A model generated the notes under the pieces. It saw nothing but the letters and a program-made list of their open reading frames with translations, was not told the origin of the DNA and did no database searches. A DNA stretch of 64,000 nt from Luteolibacter rhizosphaerae. GTDB lineage: Bacteria; Verrucomicrobiota; Verrucomicrobiia; Verrucomicrobiales; Akkermansiaceae. How positions within the stretch are numbered: position 1 is the stretch's first letter; the number at the start of each line of letters is the position of its first letter. The DNA is taken from assembly GCF_025950095.1 (NCBI RefSeq), contig NZ_JAPDDR010000003.1, positions 372,001 to 436,000 on the forward strand, given 5' to 3'. The position numbers were made by a program, and so were the translations under genes. Positions 1 through 9,000 of this stretch are shown piece after piece.

Positions 1-552
1 GCCAAGCTTGTCGATGGTCCTGCCAGGGTAGAGCGCGATCACCTGGAGGAAGAAGCCGAGATCCTGCTCCAGGCCCACGAGAAGATCGCCACCGCCCGCT
101 TCGCCATCGAGGGGGATTCCACTTATCCCGATGCTACCTTCAGCCTGCGCCTCGCCTATGGCGTGGTGAAGGGCTATCAGGAGAGCGGAGCGAATGTGCC
201 ATGGGCTACCACTTTGGGCGGGCTCTTCGAGCGCTCGGAATTGCAGGGCAATGTCGAACCCTTCGATCTCCCGCAGCCGTGGAAGGCGGCGCAAGACAAG
301 ATCAACCGCAAGGCGGAGTTTAACTTCATCTGCACCGCGGACATCACCGGTGGCAACTCCGGCAGCCCGGTGGTCAACAAGGCCGGTGAACTTGTCGGCC
401 TGATCTTCGATAGCAATGCTCCCGGCCTGAAGCTCGGTTACGGCTACAAGGAAGGGAACGGTCGCGCCGTTTCCGTTCACTCCGCCGGCATGCTGGAAGC
501 GCTCGATACCATCTACGGGGCGAAGCGCGTGCTGGAAGAACTCGAGAAGTAG
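1..552 (+). CDS. S46 family serine peptidase (DPP7/DPP11-like), C-terminal part
   Basis: The frame is open from the left window edge to the stop at 550-552, so this is the last 183 residues of a longer gene. S46 enzymes are periplasmic dipeptidyl-peptidases of about 700 residues that cut dipeptides from the N-terminus of peptides. Visible family signatures are YPDATFSLRLAYGVVKGY, then TADITGGNSGSPV around residue 117. The Ser of GNSGSP is the catalytic nucleophile, and the following VNKAGELVGLIFD strand is typical of the chymotrypsin fold. The His and Asp of the triad lie outside the window. trmL starts 5 bases after the stop. Substrate preference cannot be read from this fragment. Confidence 0.93.
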   Translation, partial: AKLVDGPARVERDHLEEEAEILLQAHEKIATARFAIEGDSTYPDATFSLRLAYGVVKGYQESGANVPWATTLGGLFERSELQGNVEPFDLPQPWKAAQDKINRKAEFNFICTADITGGNSGSPVVNKAGELVGLIFDSNAPGLKLGYGYKEGNGRAVSVHSAGMLEALDTIYGAKRVLEELEK

Positions 553-557
553 TCGCC

Positions 558-1022
558 ATGCTCCACATCGTCCTCGTCGCTCCCGAGATCCCGCACAATG
601 CCGGTGCGGCGGGCCGTCTCGCGCTCGCCACCGGCTCGCGCCTGCATCTGGTCAAGCCGCTCGGCTTCTCCTTGGATGACAAGCATGTGAAGCGCACCGG
701 GCTGGATTACTGGAAGGACGTGGACCTCCATGTCTGGGAATCCTTCGAGGAGCTGAAGGCCGCCGCCGATCCTGCCGCAAGGTACTGGTACCTTAGTACT
801 AAAACCACGCGCGCCCATTGGGATGCCGATTTCAAGGATGGCGACTACCTGGTCTTCGGCTGCGAGACCCGCGGCTTGCCGGAGTCGGTGGTGCAGGCCG
901 CCGGGGATCACGGCCTGCGCATCCCCATGGTGGATGGCGGCACCCGCAGTCTGAACCTCTCGACCGCCGTTGCGATCACGCTTTACGAAGCCGTCCGCCA
1001 GCGTTCCGTCGTATCTAACTGA
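558..1022 (+). CDS. trmL: tRNA (cytidine(34)-2'-O)-methyltransferase
   Basis: A 154-residue protein of the SPOUT superfamily. TrmL methylates the ribose of the wobble nucleotide in some tRNA-Leu species using SAM. Sequence support: the start HIVLVAPEIPHNAGAAGRLA (PEIPxNxG motif), the middle LVKPLGFSLDDKHVKRTGLDYW, and the C-terminal trefoil-knot segments LVFGCETRGLP and IPMVDGGTRSLNLSTAVAI, which bind SAM. The length matches the family (about 155). It starts 5 bases after the S46 peptidase stop, so it may be co-transcribed. The ATG at 558 agrees with the family N-terminus. Confidence 0.95.
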   Translation: MLHIVLVAPEIPHNAGAAGRLALATGSRLHLVKPLGFSLDDKHVKRTGLDYWKDVDLHVWESFEELKAAADPAARYWYLSTKTTRAHWDADFKDGDYLVFGCETRGLPESVVQAAGDHGLRIPMVDGGTRSLNLSTAVAITLYEAVRQRSVVSN

Positions 1023-1089
1023 TTGAGACGAAGGGGGATATTCTAACATCTTGAGGATATCGTCTCTTCCCTATATGCGGGGAAGCTCC

Positions 1090-3948
1090 ATGAACCGCAC
1101 CCGGCTCTTCTCCCGTGCCGCGGCACTCCTGGCCCTGGCAGCCTCCTTCCTCTCCCCGGCTGTCGCGGACCAGTTGCCCTTCACCGCAAATCAAGTCGCC
1201 CAGCTGGCCTACAACCAAGGCTTCCGCGGTGGCTCGCTGATGACCGCGGTCGCAGTGGCCTCCGCCGAGTCATCCTTCGATCCGGATGCGGTCTGCAATA
1301 ACCTGCATGAGATCGATGCGGCGAACAACCCGCTCTTCTATCCGAACGGCAAGCCGCGCATCGCGATCATCGCCACCTACGACGGCACCATGCTGCCGCT
1401 CAATCAGATCTATAACTTGAGCTCGGGCGGCCGGGGCAGGGTGATCGGTCATTGCCGCGGGCTATGGCAGGTCAATAGCCTGCAGCATCCGACCATCAGG
1501 GATTCGGACACCTTCACGCCCTCCATCGCAGTGCGGCGTGCATGGGGGATCTCGCGCGGCGGACGCTTCTGGGGCAAATGGACCAGCGTGGTGACCGGCA
1601 CCGCATGGGAGCCGACCCGTCTTTCCGCCGCGCGTGCAGCGGCTCGTGCCATCGACCCCACCGTGCTGCAGCAGAATGCGCCGGTCGGCACGCGCGTGCG
1701 CGCATGGACCACCGGCGGCGGGGTGCGCGCCACGCCGGGCGGGACCTTCCACCGCGGGATCCGCCTCGGCGATACTGGCACCATCCTTGCCGGGCCGGTG
1801 ATCGCGTCCATCACGCAGGGACCTCTGACTAGCCAGCACCTGTGGTATCAGGTCCAGTGGGACCACGGCACCACCGGCTGGTGCGTGGAGGAGTATCTCA
1901 CCCAGACCACGCTCCCGGTTCAGAATGCCTCCCCAGCCTACAATCCGATTCCTGCGGATGGCCAGGTGCGCATGCCGGTGGCGGGAGTCACCCTCGACTG
2001 GGCTATCGGAGGAAACACGAAGGAGCTGCGGCTGCGCTTCGGCACCGATCCGGCGCTGACCGCGGCGAATACCCTGAAGCTGAACGGCGGCCTGCCAACC
2101 CAGTGGCCCACCGGCCCCCTCGAGACGTATCGGAACTACTACTGGCGGGTCGATTCGGTGAGCAACAATGGCAGCGTGGTCCAAGGACCGACTTGGACCT
2201 TCCGCACGGTGCCGCCGGTGGCGCAGCCGGTCACGCTCTCTAACATCACGGTGACACCGCGCCCGGCAGGCCGCGGGCAGACGATCACCATCAGCGGCAC
2301 GGCCTCATCGCCGGGCCAGCAAGCGGTGCTGCTCGGGGCTAGCGTGGGCAGCTACAGCGATCCCGCGCGCGACGTGGCCTTCACCGTGCCCGGCGGGAAT
2401 GTGCCCACGCAGTTCTCGCGCAGCTTCGTATTGCCCGCGGACATCCCCTTCGGCACTTACGCCGTCACCGTCGGTGCCTGGCAGGATCTCGATGGCAGCG
2501 GCACGATCGAAGCGGGTGACGTTCGGATCACCGAAGCCTCCGCCGCGAACGGTGCCGTGGTCGCCGATGTCACCTTGCCCAGCTTGACGAACCTTTCCGC
2601 GAGCTCGCCTACCAACCTGCCCAATCAGCTGGTGCAGCTCTCCGCCACCGCGAGCGATAGCGGTGGCAGCGGACTGGTAGGCGTCTACTTCTATCGCGCC
2701 GTCAGTGAGACCACGCCCTCGCTCGGGAGCTGGCAGGTGGTGGCCTACCGCCCGGCGACTGGGAATGGCCCCATCACCCTGACCGCCCAGGACAACCCCA
2801 CGGTGGAGGGCCGCTATTGGTACGAGATGGAAGCGATCGATGGTGCGGGCAATCGTCGCCGGGTCTCCGCTGGCACCTTTCGCATCCAGATCCCGGACCT
2901 CGCGCCGCCGGTAGCGAAATGGCTGAACCCGGAGAACGGGGCGACAGTTGGTGGCGGCGGTATCAGCGTGACCGGTCAGGCGACGGATGACCGCACGGTG
3001 GCGAGCGTCTACTACCGGATCAATGGCGGCGCGTGGACGCAGGTCTTCCAGAACTTCAACAACTGGTCGGTCTTCGTGAATCTGGAACCCGGGTCGAACC
3101 TGATCGAGATGCGGGCCTTCGACCAAGCAGGCAAGGTCTCCCTCATCGAGCCGCTCTATCTCTACAATCCAGGCGGTAGCTTCGATTCCACCATTTTCGA
3201 TGATCTTATCAACTTCGACGGCGATCAGGTCAACCAACGCTGGCAGCTCGAATCGCAAGGTCCTTCGTTCGACAATGGGATCGTGAGCGGCCGCCTGCAA
3301 TCGAACTCCGGGAACTCCGCGCTGATCCGTTCGAACAAGACCGTGCCTGCCAATACCCGCGCGGTGGAGATGCGTTTCGCGGCGGAAGGCGAGGCGGGGA
3401 TCTATTGGCGGGACAATGCCTTCCGGAACTGGCGCATCGTATTCCAGCAGAACCAGAACCGTCTGGAGATCGGTCACGAGACTTCGCTGCAATACCTCGC
3501 CGTGCCCGCCGGTGGTGGCGGACCGCTCGCGAAGGTCCGGAGCCTCTGGCGGGATGGCGGGATCGAGATCGAAGTCTCCCGTCAGGGCAGCACCCTGGCC
3601 CATACCATTTCTTTCCCGCAGTTGCGGCTTGCGAATCTCTCCGGCCAGATGGAGGCCCGGACACAGAGCAACTTCAACAGCTCGGTGATGGATGACATCC
3701 AACTGCGGGCCTTGCGGCCTTGGGATCTCTTCGCGATCGACTCGCACAGCTTGAAGGCGGGACAGAGTTCCAAGGTGCGCTGGCCTTCCTTCGCCGGTCG
3801 CAGCTATACGGTGGAGACCTCGGCCACGCTGAATAATCCCTTGTGGAGCAGCGCTGGCCAAGTGTTCTCGAACGGCACGGTCACGGAGCATACGTTCACG
3901 CTGCCGAGCGGATCGAAGCGTTTCGTGCGGGTGCGGGAGCTACCTTGA
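1090..3948 (+). CDS. Secreted lysozyme-like protein with SH3-like and Ig/FN3-like domains
   Basis: About 952 residues. I chose the ATG at 1090 over upstream TTG/ATG codons because GGGGA lies just upstream and a clean signal peptide follows (MNRTRLFSRAAALLALAAS, cut after AVAD). Residues about 30-190 look like a lysozyme/transglycosylase fold: AVASAESSFDPDAV (candidate catalytic Glu about 60) and GLWQVNS (about 125). An SH3-like segment (about 200-275, ending TTGWCVEEYL) follows, then FN3/Ig-like beta-sandwich regions (PVAKWLNPENGATV near 615) and a region with a lectin/laminin-G-like look. The last 70 residues carry the secreted-protein tail ending KRFVRVRELP. A peptidoglycan or glycan target is inferred only. 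Confidence 0.75.
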   Translation: MNRTRLFSRAAALLALAASFLSPAVADQLPFTANQVAQLAYNQGFRGGSLMTAVAVASAESSFDPDAVCNNLHEIDAANNPLFYPNGKPRIAIIATYDGTMLPLNQIYNLSSGGRGRVIGHCRGLWQVNSLQHPTIRDSDTFTPSIAVRRAWGISRGGRFWGKWTSVVTGTAWEPTRLSAARAAARAIDPTVLQQNAPVGTRVRAWTTGGGVRATPGGTFHRGIRLGDTGTILAGPVIASITQGPLTSQHLWYQVQWDHGTTGWCVEEYLTQTTLPVQNASPAYNPIPADGQVRMPVAGVTLDWAIGGNTKELRLRFGTDPALTAANTLKLNGGLPTQWPTGPLETYRNYYWRVDSVSNNGSVVQGPTWTFRTVPPVAQPVTLSNITVTPRPAGRGQTITISGTASSPGQQAVLLGASVGSYSDPARDVAFTVPGGNVPTQFSRSFVLPADIPFGTYAVTVGAWQDLDGSGTIEAGDVRITEASAANGAVVADVTLPSLTNLSASSPTNLPNQLVQLSATASDSGGSGLVGVYFYRAVSETTPSLGSWQVVAYRPATGNGPITLTAQDNPTVEGRYWYEMEAIDGAGNRRRVSAGTFRIQIPDLAPPVAKWLNPENGATVGGGGISVTGQATDDRTVASVYYRINGGAWTQVFQNFNNWSVFVNLEPGSNLIEMRAFDQAGKVSLIEPLYLYNPGGSFDSTIFDDLINFDGDQVNQRWQLESQGPSFDNGIVSGRLQSNSGNSALIRSNKTVPANTRAVEMRFAAEGEAGIYWRDNAFRNWRIVFQQNQNRLEIGHETSLQYLAVPAGGGGPLAKVRSLWRDGGIEIEVSRQGSTLAHTISFPQLRLANLSGQMEARTQSNFNSSVMDDIQLRALRPWDLFAIDSHSLKAGQSSKVRWPSFAGRSYTVETSATLNNPLWSSAGQVFSNGTVTEHTFTLPSGSKRFVRVRELP

Positions 3949-4020
3949 GCCCGGCCTCCACGCCGCTTGCCGAGTTTGCGGTTGCTGGACCGGCGGATTT
4001 CGGGTTTGTGGCAGCTTGAA

Positions 4021-6093
4021 TTGAAGACGGAACTTCTCGCGGTTTTTGGGATCGGCACGATGGCGGCAGCGGCACAGGACGGCTTGCCCGACATCACGGT
4101 GCTCGCCGAGCGCCGTAGCGATGGCGTGGTCGATATCCCCGGCTGGACCTTGGCGGAGTGGAACCAGGTGCAACTCTCGGAGGAAGCTCCCCGCACCTTG
4201 GATGAGCTGCTGGCCAAGGAGCCTTCCTTCTCCCTCTACCGCCGCCAGACCTCGCTCTTCGGCAATCCCACCTCCGCCGGTGTCAGCCTGCGGAATACCG
4301 GGGCCACCGCCGCCTCGCGCACCTTGGTTCTGTTAGATGGTATCCCGCAGAATGATCCTTTCGGTGGCTGGGTCTATTGGGCGCGTCATGATCCCTCGAC
4401 CCTGGATTCGGTCCGCATCGTCCCCTCGGCGCATTCCGTGGTGTGGGGGAATCAGAGTCCCGCGGGCGTGGTCCAGCTTACCAGCCATTCACCCTTCGAG
4501 GAGCGGCACCTGCTGCGCGTCGGTGGTGGCAGCCAGGGCACCGTCTCCGCAGCCAGCACCCACACCCTGGTCGCGGATGATGGCTCGCTCGGTGTCACCT
4601 TCTCGGCCTTCGGTCTCCATTCGGACGGCTTCTTCGCCGTCCCCTCCTGGCAGCGCGGCACGCTCGACCGCAGGCTGGATATCGACACCGTCGGTGCCGA
4701 CCTGAAGCTCGCGTGGAAGGCTGCCCCCGGGCTCGTGGTCGAGCCGATGTTTTCCTTCTACGAGGAAGATCGTGGCAATGGCACCCCTCTCGCGGGAAAC
4801 TCGACCGAGGCCATGGACTTTGCCCTGCGAGTGACCTCGGAGGAAGCAGGCGGCCTTTCCTGGCAGGCTCTCGCCTATCATCAGCGCCGCCGCTTCGAGT
4901 CGATGTTCACCTCGGTGAATGCCACCCGCAGCGCGGAGAATCCCTCGCTCGATCAGTTCCACGTTCCGGGGAATGGCAGCGGCGGTGCCTTCACCCTGAT
5001 ATGGGAACCCGAAGGCCCATGGTCGCTGAATGCCGGAGCCGACTTCCGCCAGATCGATGGTGCCACCAACGAGAAGGCCAGCTTCATCGGCGGCCGCTTC
5101 ACGCGCTTGCGCCATGCGGGCGGCGAGCAAGGTCAAGCCGGGCTCTTCCTCGCCGCCGGATACGAGACGGACGCGAAGACCCGCATCGATGCCAGCCTGC
5201 GCGGCGATGCCTGGTGGCTCGACAATGGCAAGCGGCTCGAGACCTCTCTGGTCACCGGGCTGCCGCTACGCACCGATCTCCAGCCGGATCGCGACGGGCT
5301 CGAGCCTTCCTTCTCCCTCGCGCTGAGCCACCCCTTCACGCCCTGCTTGCAGGCCGGACTTTCCGCAGGCACCAGCTTCCGCCTGCCGAATCTCAATGAA
5401 CTGCATCGCCCCTTCCGGGTGCGGAACGACATCACCGAAGCGAACCCGAACCTCGATCCCGAGCGTTTCTACAGCGTCGAGGGCACCCTCGATTGGCAGG
5501 CCTTGGATTCGCTGAGCTTCGATCTCGCGGTCTTCCATCACTGGATCCGCGACGCCATCGCGAACGTGCCGATTACGGATCCCGCTCAGATCGCCGCGAT
5601 CTTCGGCACCATCCCTGCGGGCGGCTCCGGCCAGCAGCGCCAGAATGTCGATGAGGCGCGGGTGCTCGGCCTCGAGGCGGGTGTCGAGTGGCGGCCGCGC
5701 GAAGCGTTTTCCATCGGGCTCGACGGGATCTGGAGCGATACCGAGTTCAGCGAGTCCTCCAAGCAACCCTTGCTGGCGGACAAGCCCTTCCCGCAGGCCC
5801 CCGATCTGCGCCTGATCGCCTCCGCGGATTGGCAGGCCTGGGAGCGCCTGACGCTCTCCGCGGGCTACGAGTACGGCTCGCATCAGTTCGACGATGCCCT
5901 CGCCGCCCGCCGCATCCCCAGCTACACCAGCGCCCGCGTTGGCGCGACTTGGAAGGCCCGGGAGGACCTGCTTCTCCATGCCCGCGTGGACAATCTCTTC
6001 GACGAGGAGATTGCCACGGGCCTCAGCACCGATGGCATCCGGACCATCGCCGGCCCGCGCTCTTTCTGGGTCGGGGCGGAGTGGGGCTTCTAG
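4021..6093 (+). CDS. TonB-dependent outer-membrane receptor
   Basis: About 690 residues. The open frame begins at 3967, but I chose TTG at 4021 because it gives a normal signal peptide (MKTELLAVFGIGTMAAAAQ). The plug domain is clear: PRTLDELLAKEPSF, GVSLRNTGATAASRTLVLLDG, then VRIVPSAHSVVWGNQSPAGVV. The rest is a 22-strand beta-barrel pattern of alternating aromatic strands, with a family-typical middle (SAGTSFRLPNLNELHRPF) and end (LHARVDNLFDEEIATG). The C-terminal residue is Phe, as expected for BAM insertion. These receptors import iron complexes, vitamins or glycans using TonB energy. No substrate-specific neighbour and no riboswitch is visible in the 72 bases upstream. Confidence 0.9.
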   Translation: MKTELLAVFGIGTMAAAAQDGLPDITVLAERRSDGVVDIPGWTLAEWNQVQLSEEAPRTLDELLAKEPSFSLYRRQTSLFGNPTSAGVSLRNTGATAASRTLVLLDGIPQNDPFGGWVYWARHDPSTLDSVRIVPSAHSVVWGNQSPAGVVQLTSHSPFEERHLLRVGGGSQGTVSAASTHTLVADDGSLGVTFSAFGLHSDGFFAVPSWQRGTLDRRLDIDTVGADLKLAWKAAPGLVVEPMFSFYEEDRGNGTPLAGNSTEAMDFALRVTSEEAGGLSWQALAYHQRRRFESMFTSVNATRSAENPSLDQFHVPGNGSGGAFTLIWEPEGPWSLNAGADFRQIDGATNEKASFIGGRFTRLRHAGGEQGQAGLFLAAGYETDAKTRIDASLRGDAWWLDNGKRLETSLVTGLPLRTDLQPDRDGLEPSFSLALSHPFTPCLQAGLSAGTSFRLPNLNELHRPFRVRNDITEANPNLDPERFYSVEGTLDWQALDSLSFDLAVFHHWIRDAIANVPITDPAQIAAIFGTIPAGGSGQQRQNVDEARVLGLEAGVEWRPREAFSIGLDGIWSDTEFSESSKQPLLADKPFPQAPDLRLIASADWQAWERLTLSAGYEYGSHQFDDALAARRIPSYTSARVGATWKAREDLLLHARVDNLFDEEIATGLSTDGIRTIAGPRSFWVGAEWGF

Positions 6094-6166
6094 ATTGAAA
6101 TTTGGTTAGCGCCGAACACGCGGGGAATTGAAATTGCCGCGATCCCTCTTAGAACCCGTGCATCCC

Positions 6167-7585
6167 ATGAAACGCTTCCTCCTCTTGCCGCTGCTGCTGC
6201 CCGCGCTTTCCGCCCAGGACAAGCCCGACTTCTCCAAGATGAAGGCGGATCAGATCTTCGATCAGCTCTGCTCGAGCTGCCACGGCAAGGATCTCAGCGC
6301 GGGAGTCGGCGGCTCGCTCGTCGATGGCGAGTGGAAGCACGGCAGCTCGGATGACGAGCTGATGAAGTCGATCAAGGAAGGCAATGCCCAGCTCGGCATG
6401 ACTCCGTTCAAGACCGTGCTCGACGACCGCCAGATCCGCTCGCTGGTCATCTTCATCCGCGAGAAGGAGAAGCAGGCCAAGGAGCGTGGCGTGGAATTTC
6501 CAAAGCCGGAGCCCGGGAAGGTCACCAAGACCCAGCACGAGGACTACAAGATCGAGATGGTCGTCGAGGACGGCCTCAAGAATCCCTGGGCCATCGCTTT
6601 CCTGCCGGACGGCCGCAAGCTGGTAACGGAGAAAGCCGGTCGCCTCCGCATTATCGAGGCCGATGGCAAGCTGAACCCGGAACCGGTGAAGGGTATCCCG
6701 ACAATCATCGATCATGGACAGGGCGGCCTGATGGAAGTGGCGACCCACCCGGACTACGAGAAGAACGGCTGGATCTACCTCGGCTTCGCAGATGGCAAGC
6801 GCGAGGGCCGCGAGGTGAAGACCATCACCGCCTATGTCCGCGGCAAGCTGAAGGATGGCCAATGGAGCGACCAGGAATGGATCTGGAAGGCGGACCCGAA
6901 ATTTTACGGCGGTGCCGGCGTCCACTTCGGCACCCGCATCGTCTTCGACAAAGGCTACATTTACTTCCCCGTCGGGGAGCGCGGTGGCTGGCATGACGCG
7001 CAGGATGTCGAGAATGCGAAGGGCAAGATCTACCGCCTCCACGACGACGGACGCGTGCCGGAAGACAACCCGAAGTTCGAGGGCAAGACTCCCGTTCCCG
7101 GCCTCTGGAGCTACGGCCACCGCAATCCGCAGGGCCTCGACATGGATCCCCGCGATGGTTCGCTCTGGGATACCGAGCACGGCCCGCGCGGCGGCGACGA
7201 GCTGAACTTGATCCTGCCCGGCCACAACTACGGCTGGCCCGTCATTACCTACGGGATGAACTACGACGGCACCCCGATCACCGGCAAGACCGCGGAGGAA
7301 GGCATGGACCAGCCTGTCACCTACTGGCAGCCGAGCATCGCCGCCTGCGGTCTTTCCTTCTACCGCGGCGATAAATTCCCGAAATGGAAAAATGATCTCT
7401 TCGCCGGCGCGCTTGCCCAGCAGGAGATCCGCCGCCTCCGCCTCGTCGATCACAAGGTCGTCGAGCAGGAGGTTGTGCTGAAGAACATCGGCCGCGTCCG
7501 AGACGTGACCGATGCTCCCGATGGATTCATTTATGTGATCTTGAACGGACCGGATCGTGTGATTCGCTTGGTTCCTTCGGAATGA
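6167..7585 (+). CDS. Cytochrome c-PQQ sugar dehydrogenase fusion (cytochrome N-terminal)
   Basis: About 472 residues. ATG 6167 gives a signal peptide (MKRFLLLPLLLPALSAQ). Residues about 25-110 are a class I cytochrome c with haem motif CSSCH (35-39) and a distal GMTPF methionine region. Residues about 125-470 match the six-bladed PQQ glucose/sorbosone dehydrogenase family: NPWAIAFLPDGRKLVTEKAGRL, GQGGLMEVATHPDY, GHRNPQGLDMDP and NYGWPVITYG. The expected role is periplasmic sugar or aldose oxidation with electrons passed to the attached haem. Its stop overlaps the ATG of the next, related gene, so the two are probably translated together. The substrate is unknown. Confidence 0.9.
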   Translation: MKRFLLLPLLLPALSAQDKPDFSKMKADQIFDQLCSSCHGKDLSAGVGGSLVDGEWKHGSSDDELMKSIKEGNAQLGMTPFKTVLDDRQIRSLVIFIREKEKQAKERGVEFPKPEPGKVTKTQHEDYKIEMVVEDGLKNPWAIAFLPDGRKLVTEKAGRLRIIEADGKLNPEPVKGIPTIIDHGQGGLMEVATHPDYEKNGWIYLGFADGKREGREVKTITAYVRGKLKDGQWSDQEWIWKADPKFYGGAGVHFGTRIVFDKGYIYFPVGERGGWHDAQDVENAKGKIYRLHDDGRVPEDNPKFEGKTPVPGLWSYGHRNPQGLDMDPRDGSLWDTEHGPRGGDELNLILPGHNYGWPVITYGMNYDGTPITGKTAEEGMDQPVTYWQPSIAACGLSFYRGDKFPKWKNDLFAGALAQQEIRRLRLVDHKVVEQEVVLKNIGRVRDVTDAPDGFIYVILNGPDRVIRLVPSE

Positions 7586-8991
7586 AACCGTTCGCGTTCC
7601 TCCTCCTTCCCGCCATCGCGGCTGCCGCGCCGCTCTCGATCTCTGCTCCACCCGATGCCGCGCTCGTCACGCCGCACCGGGTGGAGACCATCGCGACGGA
7701 CCTGGTCGTCCCATGGGAACTGCGCTTCCTGCCGGACGGTCGCCAGATCTTCACCGAACGGGTCGGACGCGTCCGGATCATCGAGAAGGGTAAGCTGCTG
7801 GATGAACCGGCGCTCGTCCTGCCCGCCGCGCAGGACAACAAGATGGGTCTGCTCGGCCTCGCGCTCGCGCCGGATTTCGCGCGGACCGGCCTGCTCTTCC
7901 TCGCTTGGGATAAGGCACTCGGAAACAACCGCTTCGAGCTCCGCATGGAGCGCTACCGCTTGGAAGGGAACAAGCTGGTCGAACCGAGGACCATTGTCGA
8001 AGGCATCGCCGCCAACCGCAACCACACCGGCTGCCGTCTTGAGTTCGGTCCGGACGGCAAGCTCTACATGAGCACCGGCGACGCCGACCGGCAGGACGAC
8101 GCGCAGAAGCTCGATCACCTTCACGGCAAGATCCTGCGTTTTAATGCTGACGGCTCCGTGCCGCAGGATAACCCCTTCGTCGGCCGGGAAGCCGCCCGCC
8201 CCGAGATCTGGTCCTACGGCCACCGCAATCCGCAGGGCCTCGCCTTCCAACCCGGCACCGGTCGCCTCTACGAGTCCGAGCACGGCCCCCTCCACGGCGA
8301 TGAGGTGAACCTGATCACAAAAGGCGCGAACTACGGCTGGCCGCTCATCAGCCATCGCCGGGAAGCGGAGGGCATGCTCACCCCGCTGATCGAGATCACC
8401 CCCGCCGCCGGCCCGGGTCGCCTGCTCTTCTACCAAGGCACCGCCTTCCCGGAACTGCGCGGTTGCCTGCTCATGGCCTGCCTGCGCGGGGAGGGCGTCT
8501 TCCGCATCTCCCTCGGCGGCGATGGCCTGCCGACCCATGTCGAGCGCCTCTGGCACCGCAAGTGGGGTCGCATCCGCTTCATCACCGAGGCGCCCGACGG
8601 CTCGCTCTGGATGGGCACCTCCATGCAGGACCCTGCCGAGGGTAAGCCGCGCGAAGGTGACGACCGCATCATCCGTCTTGTTCCAGATCCGGCTGGCACG
8701 GTCGAGACGGTGGCAGGTCAGGAGGCTGCGCCGGTCGTGCTTACCCCGGAAACGACGGATGCCGAGACGATCATCGCTGCCGCCTGCTCCGCTTGTCACG
8801 GAGCCGGGCTCGCGGGAGGGGAGAAGCGCGGCTTGCTTTCCGGCGAGTTCAAGCATCTGAAGGATCTTGCCGAGCTTGAACGGATCATCCGCGATGGCGT
8901 GCCCGCCGCTGGCATGCCTCCCGCCGGAGGCTTGCTCACGGAAAGCCAGATTTCGAAAGTGGCGGACTATATCCGTGCGAAACGACGCTAA
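7582..8991 (+). CDS. PQQ sugar dehydrogenase-cytochrome c fusion (cytochrome C-terminal)
   Basis: 469 residues, with its ATG overlapping the upstream stop (ATGA). A signal peptide (MKPFAFLLLPAIAAAAPLS) is followed by the PQQ dehydrogenase propeller: VVPWELRFLPDGRQIFTERVGR, KMGLLGLALAPDF, GNNRFELRMERY, NHTGCRLEFGPDGKLYMSTGD and GHRNPQGLAFQP. The last 75 residues are a cytochrome c with CSACH near residue 398 and AGMPPAG as the likely Met-ligand region. The domain order is the reverse of the upstream gene. Together the pair probably forms a periplasmic sugar-oxidising system feeding electrons to the respiratory chain. Confidence 0.9.
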   Translation: MKPFAFLLLPAIAAAAPLSISAPPDAALVTPHRVETIATDLVVPWELRFLPDGRQIFTERVGRVRIIEKGKLLDEPALVLPAAQDNKMGLLGLALAPDFARTGLLFLAWDKALGNNRFELRMERYRLEGNKLVEPRTIVEGIAANRNHTGCRLEFGPDGKLYMSTGDADRQDDAQKLDHLHGKILRFNADGSVPQDNPFVGREAARPEIWSYGHRNPQGLAFQPGTGRLYESEHGPLHGDEVNLITKGANYGWPLISHRREAEGMLTPLIEITPAAGPGRLLFYQGTAFPELRGCLLMACLRGEGVFRISLGGDGLPTHVERLWHRKWGRIRFITEAPDGSLWMGTSMQDPAEGKPREGDDRIIRLVPDPAGTVETVAGQEAAPVVLTPETTDAETIIAAACSACHGAGLAGGEKRGLLSGEFKHLKDLAELERIIRDGVPAAGMPPAGGLLTESQISKVADYIRAKRR

Positions 8992-9000
8992 GGGGAAGGT

